DNA of 33,407 bases from JAVHQB01 sp049299915 (GTDB lineage Bacteria; Patescibacteriota; Minisyncoccia; UBA6257; JAVHQB01), in contig JBAQYG010000024.1 of assembly GCA_049299915.1 (NCBI GenBank), positions 1-33,407 on the forward strand, read 5' to 3'. Position numbers and translations under genes: made by a program. The notes beneath the pieces are model-generated. The model worked only from the letters and a program-made list of their open reading frames with translations. It did no database searches and was not told the origin of the DNA. Positions 6,630-13,922 of this stretch are shown here, piece by piece (the stretch's first letter is position 1; every line of letters begins with the position of its first letter).

Positions 6630-7922
6630 ATGATAAATCTTAAGACGATAAAAAGAACGGCTATGACCCCTTATCATTATCTCATTCCTACTATTAGTAG
6701 CTTAATTTACGGTCGGCCTTCTAATAAAATGATTGTTATCGGTATTACGGGTACTAAAGGAAAAACCTCAGCAGCCAACTTTATCTGGTCTGTTCTCACT
6801 GCTTCTGGTCATAAAACTGGTCTTATAGGCACTGCCAACATCAGAATTGGCCAGCAAGAGACGATGAATCCTTATCATATGACTATGCCAGGAAAAGCCA
6901 TTATTCAAGGGCTTTTGAAAAAAATGCTTGTAAACGGTTGTGAATATGCCATCGTTGAAACTACCTCTGAGGGTATTAAACAATGGCGTCACAAAGCTAT
7001 TAATTATGACGTGGCTATTTTTACTAATCTTTATCCAGAACATTTAGATGCCCACGGAAGTTTTGAGAATTATAAAAAAGCTAAGGGACAGTTGTTTTTA
7101 GCTCTAGAAAACTTACCCCATAAAACATTGGGTGGAAATAAAATATCCAAAACGATTATTGCTAATGCGGACGATAAAGAGGCTTCTTATTTTTTAAATT
7201 TTAAAGCAGATCGAAAAATTACTTTTGGTATTCAGAATCCAGCCGATATTAAAGCGGAACAAATTAAGACACTCCCCTTCTCTAATGAGTTTATGATCAA
7301 TGGAATTAATTATAAAATAAATTTACCAGGAGAATTTAATATTTATAATGCTCTTGTAGCAATCGCTGTAGCCAGAAATTTTAATTTACCACAATCGGCT
7401 ATCGAAAAAGGATTGGCAGAGCTTTATAATATTCCAGGTAGAATGGAACAAATAACGAATGGTCAAAATTTTATAGTCATAGTTGATTATGCCCATGAAG
7501 AAAAAAGCATGACATCCGCTATTATAGCAGCTCGGGCTATGACAAAGAATAAAGTAATCGTTCTTTTGGGTGCTGAAGGTGGCGGCAGAGATAAAGCCAA
7601 AAGGCCAGCCATGGGTAGTGTTGCTGGCAATATGGCTGATTACGTAGTTGTAAGTAACGTGGATCCATATGAAGATGACCCTCGAGAAATAATTGAAGAT
7701 ATTGCTAAGGCTTCTGAAATATCTGGTAAGATAGAGGGCAAAAATTTATTTAGAATCATCGACAGACGCGAAGGCATAAAAATGGCTTTGTCTCTAGCCA
7801 ATAAAGATGATGTAGTTTTAATCACTGGTAAGGGTGCTGAACAATTCATAACTATAGATGGCATTCGCTCCCCATGGGATGATCGACAAGTAGTAAAAGA
7901 AGAATTAGCAAAACTGAAATAA
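6630..7922 (+). CDS. murE-like: MurE-like Mur ligase lacking the N-terminal UDP-binding domain
   Basis: The 430-residue protein has the Mur-ligase P-loop G41-TKGK45-TS, the MurE-like stretch with TNLYPEHLDAHG, the AKGQLF block carrying the carbamylated Lys, and the C-terminal domain with DRDKAKRP-like and GKG-x-E motifs. It would add the third amino acid of the peptidoglycan stem with ATP. Two points are odd. The P-loop is at residue 41, whereas MurE has it near 115, so the usual UDP-binding domain is absent. The DNPR motif that reads meso-diaminopimelate in MurE is replaced by VDPY. Substrate is therefore uncertain; with FemX next door, lysine or another diamino acid is likely. A MurT-like role is less likely because no zinc Cys are present. 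Confidence 0.8.
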   Translation: MINLKTIKRTAMTPYHYLIPTISSLIYGRPSNKMIVIGITGTKGKTSAANFIWSVLTASGHKTGLIGTANIRIGQQETMNPYHMTMPGKAIIQGLLKKMLVNGCEYAIVETTSEGIKQWRHKAINYDVAIFTNLYPEHLDAHGSFENYKKAKGQLFLALENLPHKTLGGNKISKTIIANADDKEASYFLNFKADRKITFGIQNPADIKAEQIKTLPFSNEFMINGINYKINLPGEFNIYNALVAIAVARNFNLPQSAIEKGLAELYNIPGRMEQITNGQNFIVIVDYAHEEKSMTSAIIAARAMTKNKVIVLLGAEGGGRDKAKRPAMGSVAGNMADYVVVSNVDPYEDDPREIIEDIAKASEISGKIEGKNLFRIIDRREGIKMALSLANKDDVVLITGKGAEQFITIDGIRSPWDDRQVVKEELAKLK

Positions 7923-7934
7923 GTAGGGTTTACT

Positions 7935-7962
7935 AAAAAACTGCCAATCTTGGCAGTTTTTT
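7935..7962. terminator. Bidirectional terminator between convergent genes
   Basis: AAAAAACTGCCA pairs with TGGCAGTTTTTT around ATCT. The stem has A and T runs on both sides, so it can end both the ligase gene and the leftward ABC transporter gene. Confidence 0.88.
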
Positions 7963-7975
7963 AATAAGCAATAAT

Positions 7976-9793
7976 TTAATCCTCGTAACTACGAGCTTGC
8001 ATTTTAAATAGGTCGGCGTAAGTCTTTTTATTGGTCAAAAGCTCTTCGTGAGTTCCATTCTCCGTTATGATACCTTTTTCGATGACACATATTTTGTTCG
8101 CTTGTCTAACAGTAGTAAAGCGATGAGAAATAAAAATCACAATTTTATCTTTGGCTACTTCGTTTAAACGCTCAAAAATTTTACTCTCGCTTTGAACATC
8201 TAGGGAAGAAGTTGGTTCATCTAAGATATAAATATAAGGATTGCGATAAAATAATCTGGCTAAGGCTAATTCTTGCCATTGTCCAATAGAAGGCTCTCTC
8301 CCGTTATGGAAGATTTTACCTAAACGCTGATCGTATTTATCTGGATAATTGTTGATAAAAGTATCTGCCTCACTCATTTTGCCGGCCGTATAAACCCCTT
8401 CCATATCAAAATTATTGCCACCAACGGCAATCGCCTCTTTAACTGTTAGTTGATAGTTGGCATAATCTTGGGGTAAAAGTCCTAAATAAGAATACCAACT
8501 GTTAAGATTAATGTCTTTTAAATTATGACCATCAACTAAAATCTCTCCTTCGGTAGGATCATAAAAACGACAAAGTAATTTTACTAAGGTAGTTTTTCCG
8601 GCGCCATTTAGACCAACAATGGCCAAGTGTTCCCCTGCATTAATAGTCAAATTGAGATCTTTAAGAATTAGCGTTTTATTATTGGGATAAGCAAAAGAAA
8701 CGTTCTTGAACTCTATTTTTTGAGGGTTACTGGTTAATTCTATATTATTATTGGTAGTGACAATTGTAGGTTTTATGTCTAAAAACTTTAAAAACTTATT
8801 AACATATAAATTGTTTTCATACAGGTTTCCCAACCAGGCGAAAACATTTGATGAGGAAGTTCTGAATCTTTCTATTGTGCTTATCGCAAAAGTTAGAGTA
8901 CCTATAGCAATAGCACCCATTGCCGTTTGTCTAATAAACCAAATAATTGGTATGGCAATGCCTAGGTAAGCTAGAAAATATGAGAACGCTTGCCATTTTG
9001 CCTTTTTAGACATTAATTTTATTCTTTGCTCTGCATTCCCTATACAAAGTGCTTCCAATTTTTTAAGAAAACGCTCTTTAAGATTGTAAAGTTTGATATC
9101 AATTAAATTATTGAACTGGTAGAAAAAATCGCGATATAAATTAATTTCGCGACGCATAGCGGTTTGACTACTAAATAATTTATAGTTAGCCCTACCAACG
9201 TATAGACTTACCATAAGGTTCGGTATAATGGCAGCGAGAACAGCTATCAACAACCACCATCTGAAACTAATAACAATCATTGCCGTTGCGATAACTGAAA
9301 TCAATCCTCCTATAATACTATTTTGAATTTCAAATGTATTGATTAATCGACTTACACCATTTTCAGAAAGTTCGTTATTAAGATCATTAAATTCTGGAGA
9401 CTCTTGCATGGCTATATCAATGTCAGCCCTTTTCGCAGCACGTTTAACATCAAAACTTCTTCCAATGGATTCCCCTATCACTATCTGTAAATAATTTTCT
9501 AATCGAGAGAATATAAAAGGAAAGGCAATCATAAATATAGTGGTTCCAGTAAGAAAATATAGGTAATGAAAATTTATCTCGCCCTTAGCGATATAATTAA
9601 TAAGCACTGACAAGACCCATGTTTGTCCAATCGCGATAAGAGGATTAAGGAAATTACATAACTCATAGGCCCAAAAATGAAATGGCTTATCCGCTATGGC
9701 GATTCTATCAATTGTCCATATATTTTTAAGTATGCTTTTTATAGTGCCAGCATTGAGTTTTTTGATGCTCGGTTTATTTTGATTAATCAACAT
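7976..9793 (-). CDS. ABC transporter, fused permease and ATPase (exporter half-transporter)
   Basis: The 605-residue protein has an N-terminal six-helix exporter-type membrane domain (about 30-330) followed by a nucleotide-binding domain. Visible motifs are Walker A (GLNGAGKTT), Q-loop (LLPQDY), the ABC signature, Walker B with catalytic Glu (IYILDEPTSSLD) and the switch His (FISHR). The signature reads PSIGQWQ in place of LSGGQ. Two copies should form a homodimer that exports an unknown substrate, such as lipid, peptide or drug. It is a single-gene unit with an excellent promoter (TTGACA-17-TATAAT) just upstream and shares a terminator with the convergent Mur ligase gene. Confidence 0.9.
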   Translation of the reverse strand: MLINQNKPSIKKLNAGTIKSILKNIWTIDRIAIADKPFHFWAYELCNFLNPLIAIGQTWVLSVLINYIAKGEINFHYLYFLTGTTIFMIAFPFIFSRLENYLQIVIGESIGRSFDVKRAAKRADIDIAMQESPEFNDLNNELSENGVSRLINTFEIQNSIIGGLISVIATAMIVISFRWWLLIAVLAAIIPNLMVSLYVGRANYKLFSSQTAMRREINLYRDFFYQFNNLIDIKLYNLKERFLKKLEALCIGNAEQRIKLMSKKAKWQAFSYFLAYLGIAIPIIWFIRQTAMGAIAIGTLTFAISTIERFRTSSSNVFAWLGNLYENNLYVNKFLKFLDIKPTIVTTNNNIELTSNPQKIEFKNVSFAYPNNKTLILKDLNLTINAGEHLAIVGLNGAGKTTLVKLLCRFYDPTEGEILVDGHNLKDINLNSWYSYLGLLPQDYANYQLTVKEAIAVGGNNFDMEGVYTAGKMSEADTFINNYPDKYDQRLGKIFHNGREPSIGQWQELALARLFYRNPYIYILDEPTSSLDVQSESKIFERLNEVAKDKIVIFISHRFTTVRQANKICVIEKGIITENGTHEELLTNKKTYADLFKMQARSYED

Positions 9794-9825
9794 AAATAAT
9801 AAAGGTTATTATTAAACTATCGCAT

Positions 9826-9854
9826 ATTATATATATCTTATAACATTATGTCAA
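9826..9854 (-). promoter_or_regulatory. Promoter of the ABC transporter gene
   Basis: Read leftward: TTGACA (9849-9854), a 17-bp spacer and TATAAT (9826-9831), a perfect match to the vegetative consensus. Transcription should start near 9819, about 25 bases before the ATG. Confidence 0.88.
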
Positions 9855-9887
9855 ATTATTACTTAGAAAGGACTATTAAAGAAAGTA

Positions 9888-9931
9888 TGTCGCAAAATAG
9901 TGTGAAACATGTTACACAACATTTTGCGACA
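9888..9931. repeat. Inverted repeat framing an everted half-site palindrome
   Basis: TGTCGCAAAAT (9888-9898) and ATTTTGCGACA (9921-9931) are perfect 11-bp inverted arms. They enclose the everted site TGTGAAACATGTTACACA (9901-9918), so the two dyads share almost the same centre. No T-run follows as in a terminator. It opens the parS array. Confidence 0.75.
9901..9918. other. Everted parS-half-site palindrome (copy 2)
   Basis: TGTGAAACATGTTACACA differs at one position from the perfect palindrome at 2089. Its reverse complement, TGTGTAACATGTTTCACA, occurs exactly at 10046-10063. Confidence 0.65.
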
Positions 9932-9937
9932 TTAAAT

Positions 9938-9953
9938 TGTTTCACGTGAAACA
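9938..9953. other. parS: parS site 1 of the cluster
   Basis: Exact consensus TGTTTCACGTGAAACA. The dyad extends to 22 bp (9935-9956). Confidence 0.92.
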
Positions 9954-9978
9954 ATTCGGATGCAAATAATGGTTACAA

Positions 9979-9994
9979 TGTTTCACGTGAAACA
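9979..9994. other. parS: parS site 2 of the cluster
   Basis: Exact consensus, centre 41 bp from site 1. The perfect dyad extends to 28 bp (9973-10000). Confidence 0.92.
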
Positions 9995-10020
9995 TTGTAA
10001 TGACTATTTTGAGACTAAAA

Positions 10021-10036
10021 TGTTTCACGTGAAACA
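10021..10036. other. parS: parS site 3 of the cluster
   Basis: Exact consensus, centre 42 bp from site 2. The flanks are not palindromic. Confidence 0.92.
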
Positions 10037-10045
10037 CTTTTGAGG

Positions 10046-10063
10046 TGTGTAACATGTTTCACA
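10046..10063. other. Everted parS-half-site palindrome (copy 3)
   Basis: TGTGTAACATGTTTCACA, the exact reverse complement of the site at 9901. Its centre is 26 bp from both parS 3 and parS 4, exactly midway. Confidence 0.65.
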
Positions 10064-10072
10064 CCCTTGCAA

Positions 10073-10088
10073 TGTTTCACGTGAAACA
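10073..10088. other. parS: parS site 4 of the cluster
   Basis: Exact consensus, centre 52 bp from site 3. The perfect dyad extends to 34 bp (10064-10097), with outer arms CCCTTGCAA and TTGCAAGGG. Confidence 0.92.
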
Positions 10089-10120
10089 TTGCAAGGGTAA
10101 TTTAAGTCATTATTTCAAAT

Positions 10121-10136
10121 TGTTTCACGTGAAACA
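10121..10136. other. parS: parS site 5 of the cluster
   Basis: Exact consensus, centre 48 bp from site 4. The flanks are only weakly palindromic. It is the last copy before the DnaA-box cluster. Confidence 0.92.
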
Positions 10137-10194
10137 TTGTAAAAACTATCTTATATATAAAAAATGGTTATATATGAGAATTTATTCTTAAATA

Positions 10195-10440
10195 AGTGGA
10201 TAAAACATCAAAGTTATCCACAGGGTTAATAACCTGTGTATAATTATGTGTATAGTAGTTTAATTTTTTAATTGTTGACTTTTATTGATAAAATATTCAG
10301 AATAACAATAATATTACTCTATGAAATAAACTATTGAAACTTGACAATAAATATTTATAATATTATAAAAATAAATCTTAAATTATTTTTCTGAAACAAA
10401 TTAACTTATCAAAAAGAAAGCGCTCTTATAAAATCATTAA
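10195..10440. other. oriC?: Origin-like region: DnaA-box cluster and AT-rich tract
   Basis: Within 61 bases lie TTATCCACA (10214-10222, rightward, perfect DnaA box), TTATACACA (10235-10243, leftward), CTATACACA (10247-10255, leftward) and TTATCCACT (10195-10203, leftward). The two inner boxes form an inverted pair around GGGTTAATAACC. From 10256 to about 10400 the sequence is extremely AT-rich and holds no gene, as expected of an unwinding element. The parS cluster ends 60 bases upstream. This looks like a replication origin, but dnaA itself lies 17 kb away with its own boxes, so the assignment is tentative. Confidence 0.5.
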
Positions 10441-10472
10441 AGGAATATCGACGATCTGCTTTCTTAAACTTG

Positions 10473-10500
10473 TTGACTTTTTTATTACTTCTGCTATAAT
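10473..10500 (+). promoter_or_regulatory. Promoter of the nusA leader
   Basis: TTGACT (10473-10478), a 16-bp spacer and TATAAT (10495-10500) with an extended TGC just before it. It is strong and points at the nusA-tig-clpP operon. Confidence 0.8.
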
Positions 10501-10516
10501 GTTTTTGTTAGTTATA

Positions 10517-10574
10517 CCGTTACGGAAAATAATATATTTCCATTACGGGTCGCTTGAAGCGGCCCGTTTTGTTT
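10517..10574 (+). terminator. Leader terminator with an overlapping alternative hairpin, upstream of nusA
   Basis: The terminator stem (ACGGGTCGC 10545-10553 with GCGGCCCGT 10559-10567) is followed by TTTTGTTT. A second hairpin can form earlier, arms 10517-10528 and 10537-10548, pairing at 10 of 12 positions. The two share bases 10545-10548 and so compete. This is the form of a transcription attenuator about 100 bases before nusA. Confidence 0.6.
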
Positions 10575-10675
10575 AAAAAGATCTCGGATTTATAAACATA
10601 ATTACCTATTATTTTATTAAAATGTTAAAAACTTTAAAAAGATAAATACTTATTTTTTAATTGATTAAAAATTAT

Positions 10676-11905
10676 ATGGATCTAAAAAATATTAATGTAG
10701 CAATTGATCAAATTGCTGCTGAAAAAAACTTAGATAAAGAAATTGTCATTCAAGCGGTAAAAGATTCTTTGGCCTCAGCTTATAAAAAAGAATATCGCCA
10801 GAAAGGGGAAATGGTTCGTTGTGAGTTTGATACCGTTACTGGAGAAATGCAGTTTTGGCAAATCAAAAATGTAGTTGAACCTTCTATGCTTAAAACTGAT
10901 GAAGAAATTGCTGCCGAAGAAAATGGGGAAGAAGAAAATAATGTAGAAAATTTAAAAATTAAATTTAATCCCGATAGGCATATTCTTCTTGAAGAAGCTA
11001 AACAATATGAACCTAATGTAAAAGTAGGGGAAACAATCGCTTTTAGTCTACCTCCTGTCGAAGAAGGTTTTAGCAGAATTGCTGCACAAACAGCTAAACA
11101 AGTTATTCTCCAAAAACTACACGAAGCTGAAAAAGAATCTGTCTTAAGTAATTTTAAAGGATTAGAGGAAACTCTTATAAGTGGTGTCATCCAAAGAATA
11201 GAGGGTAGCAATATTTACATAGATTTAGGAAAAGCTACTGGAATCTTGTTTGCTAAAGAAGCCATCCCTCATGAAAAATTAAGAGTAGGTCAAAGAAAAA
11301 AGTTTATGATTTTAAATATAGAAGATAGGATGCAGGGACCTTCTGTTCTTTTAACTAGATTGGGAAATAAATTTATTACTCTTTTATTTGAAAGTGAGGT
11401 CCCAGAGATTAAAGAAGGGTTGGTGATTATTAAATCTTTAGCGAGAGAACCCGGGGAACGAACTAAACTAGCGGTGACTGCAAACGAGGGAGGAATTGAT
11501 CCTATTGGCGCTTGTGTTGGCCAAAAGGGTACTCGTATAGCCACTATAATAGAAGAGCTTGGCGGAGAAAAAATTGATATTATTGAGTATTCTGAAGAAC
11601 CTGGAAAATATGTGGCTCAAGCCTTGAATCCTGCAGAGGTAAAAGAATTTGAAATTTTACCCAATGAGAGAGAAGTCAGGGCTTACGTACCTCAGGACCA
11701 AATTTCTTTGGCTATTGGCCGTGGTGGTCAAAATGTTCGCTTAGCAGCTAAATTAACTGGCTGGAGAATAGATGTAAGGTCTCTTACCACTCCTGATCAA
11801 GAAATAAATGGAGGGCAATCTGATAATGAAGAGGGTACCGAAGGAGAGGCTACTAAAGAAAAGGTAGAAGAGCCTATAGAGACCCCTAATAAGTTAACTG
11901 AATAA
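10676..11905 (+). CDS. nusA: Transcription termination/antitermination factor NusA
   Basis: With the ATG at 10676 the protein has 409 residues: the N-terminal RNA-polymerase-binding domain (about 1-140, with an acidic insert near 85-100), an S1 domain (about 155-225) and two KH domains (GACVGQKGTRI and AIGRGGQNVRLA loops, about 230-375). A disordered acidic tail follows. It binds RNA polymerase and nascent RNA and modulates pausing and termination. A TTG five codons upstream is a possible start, but ATG is preferred. NusA is first in an operon with tig and clpP, an unusual set since nusA normally pairs with rimP and infB. The leader carries a terminator, which could let NusA control its own level. 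Confidence 0.95.
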   Translation: MDLKNINVAIDQIAAEKNLDKEIVIQAVKDSLASAYKKEYRQKGEMVRCEFDTVTGEMQFWQIKNVVEPSMLKTDEEIAAEENGEEENNVENLKIKFNPDRHILLEEAKQYEPNVKVGETIAFSLPPVEEGFSRIAAQTAKQVILQKLHEAEKESVLSNFKGLEETLISGVIQRIEGSNIYIDLGKATGILFAKEAIPHEKLRVGQRKKFMILNIEDRMQGPSVLLTRLGNKFITLLFESEVPEIKEGLVIIKSLAREPGERTKLAVTANEGGIDPIGACVGQKGTRIATIIEELGGEKIDIIEYSEEPGKYVAQALNPAEVKEFEILPNEREVRAYVPQDQISLAIGRGGQNVRLAAKLTGWRIDVRSLTTPDQEINGGQSDNEEGTEGEATKEKVEEPIETPNKLTE

Positions 11906-11923
11906 TTCTTATAAATATTTATT

Positions 11924-13261
11924 ATGGATTTTACAATTAAAGAATTAGCTAAATCTCAATTAGAAATTAATTTTGTATTAACTCCCGAAGATTTAAGACC
12001 ATATCTGGAATTAGCTTTAAATGATATTGCTAAAAATGCTTCTGTAGCTGGTTATAGGCCAGGCAAGGCTCCGGCCAATCTTATAAAAGATAAGGTAGAC
12101 CCTGTGGCTCTTTTAGAAGAAGGGGCAGAAAAAGCTATCCGTGATATTTGGCCTAAAACTGCTGAGGAACAAAAAATAGAAGGAGTGGGTGCTCCAAAAG
12201 TAGAAATCACTAAAATAGCTCCGGATAATAATTTAGAATTCAAGGTAACTGTAGATATTTTACCTAAAATTGAATTGCCTGATTTAAAATCTCTTTTAAG
12301 TCCTCTCGGCAAAGAAAGAATTATAAGTAAGGTTGAAAAGAAAGAAATAGAAGACAGCTTGAATTGGTTGGCCGATTCTAGGGCAATTACCACTAAAGTG
12401 GAAAGAGGTGCCACAGAAGGAGACCTTGTTAATGTGAATTTTAAAACTTTTAGTAATGGCCAAGAACTCTCAGAAAGCCAAGCAGATAATTATCCATTAG
12501 TTTTAGGAAAGGGCCATTTTTTGGAAGGGTTTGAAAAAGAATTAATGGGTTTAAAGGCTAACGAAGAGAAGAATTTTTCTGTAACTGCTCCGGCTGATTA
12601 CTGGGAAGAAAATTTGAGAGGTAAAAAATTAGATTTTCAAGTAAAAGTAAATGAAGTTTCTGAAAGAAAACTACCTTTAATTGATGATGGGTTTGCGAAA
12701 ACTCTTGGTCAATTTGATAGTTTAAATACTCTCAAAAAAAGTATAGAAGAAGGGATTAAGGGTGAGAAGGAAAAAGCAGAAAGTGAAAGATTGAGAGTCC
12801 TTATACTCAAAAATATTTCTGATCAAGTAAAATTAGATGTCCCAGAATCTCTTATAGAAGGAGAATTAAATGCTATGCTTCACGATTTGCGTCATCAGTG
12901 CGAAGATCATGGACTATCTTTTGAAGATTATTTAAAACAACTTAAGAAAACTGAAGAAGAAATGCGAAGTGATTTGAGAAGCGGTGCCTCTTCTAAAGCT
13001 AAAGCTGATCTAATTCTAAGAGCTATTTCCAAAGAACAAAAAATTAATACTAACGAAGAAGAGATAAATGTAGCCGTAGCAGAATTATTGCATTCAATGG
13101 GTGGGGAAGTGTCTGAACTGGGTAATGACGAAATTAAGCTTTATGCCAAAGAAATGGTTATTAGGAGAAAAACTTGGGATTATTTAGAGTCTTTTTTGCC
13201 CCAAGAAGGTGTTAAAATTACCAAAGAAGAAACTATCAAAACTCCAAAAGATACGGTATAA
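11924..13261 (+). CDS. tig: Trigger factor (ribosome-associated chaperone)
   Basis: The 445-residue protein has the normal trigger-factor layout. The N-terminal ribosome-binding domain carries GYRPGKAP (about 43-50), the version of the GFRxGxxP signature that docks on L23. A FKBP-type prolyl isomerase domain follows (about 160-245, FEKELMG block), then the long helical C-terminal chaperone domain. It shields nascent chains as they leave the ribosome. It follows nusA by 18 bases and precedes clpP by 9, so the three form an operon. The tig-clpP pairing is common in bacteria; clpX is not present here. Confidence 0.95.
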   Translation: MDFTIKELAKSQLEINFVLTPEDLRPYLELALNDIAKNASVAGYRPGKAPANLIKDKVDPVALLEEGAEKAIRDIWPKTAEEQKIEGVGAPKVEITKIAPDNNLEFKVTVDILPKIELPDLKSLLSPLGKERIISKVEKKEIEDSLNWLADSRAITTKVERGATEGDLVNVNFKTFSNGQELSESQADNYPLVLGKGHFLEGFEKELMGLKANEEKNFSVTAPADYWEENLRGKKLDFQVKVNEVSERKLPLIDDGFAKTLGQFDSLNTLKKSIEEGIKGEKEKAESERLRVLILKNISDQVKLDVPESLIEGELNAMLHDLRHQCEDHGLSFEDYLKQLKKTEEEMRSDLRSGASSKAKADLILRAISKEQKINTNEEEINVAVAELLHSMGGEVSELGNDEIKLYAKEMVIRRKTWDYLESFLPQEGVKITKEETIKTPKDTV

Positions 13262-13270
13262 TAAGAAAGT

Positions 13271-13888
13271 ATGAAAAATTTTAATCCTAAAATGGACTAC
13301 TTAATCCCGACGGTAATAGAAAAGTCTGCTTATGGAGAAAGAGCTTATGACATTTATTCTCGACTACTGGAAGATAGAATAGTATTTTTGGGTGGTACCA
13401 TTAATGATGCAGTTGCAAATATCGTTATTGCCCAAATGTTGTTTCTAGACCATCGAGAACCCAATAAGGAGATGGTGATGTATATCAATAGCCCCGGAGG
13501 AGAGGTAACCGCTGCTTTAGCTATCTACGATACTATGCAATTTGTTAAATCGCCTGTTAGCACTATTTGTATAGGTCTAGCTGCTTCTGCTGCTGCAGTA
13601 ATACTTAGTGCCGGTAGCAAAGGAAAAAGGTTCGCTTTACCTAATAGCGAGATTATGATCCATCAGGTGGCTATGGAGGGCGTTGGTGGTCAGGCCTCGG
13701 AAATAGAAATTACTACTAAAGAAATTCTTAAAATCAAAGCTAGATTGAATGAGGTTCTAGTAAAACATACTGGACAGAGTATTAAAAAGATAGAGAAAGA
13801 TACTGATAGAGATTATTTTATGTCAGCTGATGAAGCTAAAAAATATGGTTTAATAGATGAGATTATAAAAACTAAGAAGTGGTCCTAA
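13271..13888 (+). CDS. clpP: ATP-dependent Clp protease proteolytic subunit
   Basis: The 205-residue peptidase has the Ser-His-Asp triad at Ser106 (GLAASAAA), His131 (MIHQ) and Asp181 (DTDRDYFMSA), the spacing seen in E. coli ClpP plus one residue. Two stacked rings of seven form the degradation chamber, fed by a Clp ATPase, which is not encoded in the window. The region following the active Ser reads AAAV where MGAFL is usual. The N terminus starts directly with a short mature-like sequence, so little propeptide is expected. A terminator hairpin overlaps its stop codon, which ends the nusA operon. Confidence 0.95.
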   Translation: MKNFNPKMDYLIPTVIEKSAYGERAYDIYSRLLEDRIVFLGGTINDAVANIVIAQMLFLDHREPNKEMVMYINSPGGEVTAALAIYDTMQFVKSPVSTICIGLAASAAAVILSAGSKGKRFALPNSEIMIHQVAMEGVGGQASEIEITTKEILKIKARLNEVLVKHTGQSIKKIEKDTDRDYFMSADEAKKYGLIDEIIKTKKWS

Positions 13889-13915
13889 ATTTAGTGACCA
13901 CTTTTTCTTTTATTT
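13877..13915 (+). terminator. Terminator overlapping the clpP stop codon
   Basis: AAGTGGTC (13877-13884) pairs with GACCACTT (13896-13903), loop 11 bases, then a T-rich run. The 5' arm lies inside the last clpP codons. Confidence 0.75.
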
Positions 13916-13922
13916 TTAAAAT

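Noticed and set aside
10661..10675. TTG start for nusA
   Set aside because: An ATG five codons later gives the usual NusA N terminus, and nothing favours the TTG.
9794..10675. Hidden small gene in the 880-base gap
   Set aside because: I found no frame with a plausible start and composition; the stretch is explained by parS, DnaA boxes, AT-rich sequence and the nusA leader.
10780..11544. Leftward frames opposite nusA
   Set aside because: They are shadows of a well-supported gene and show no family motif.
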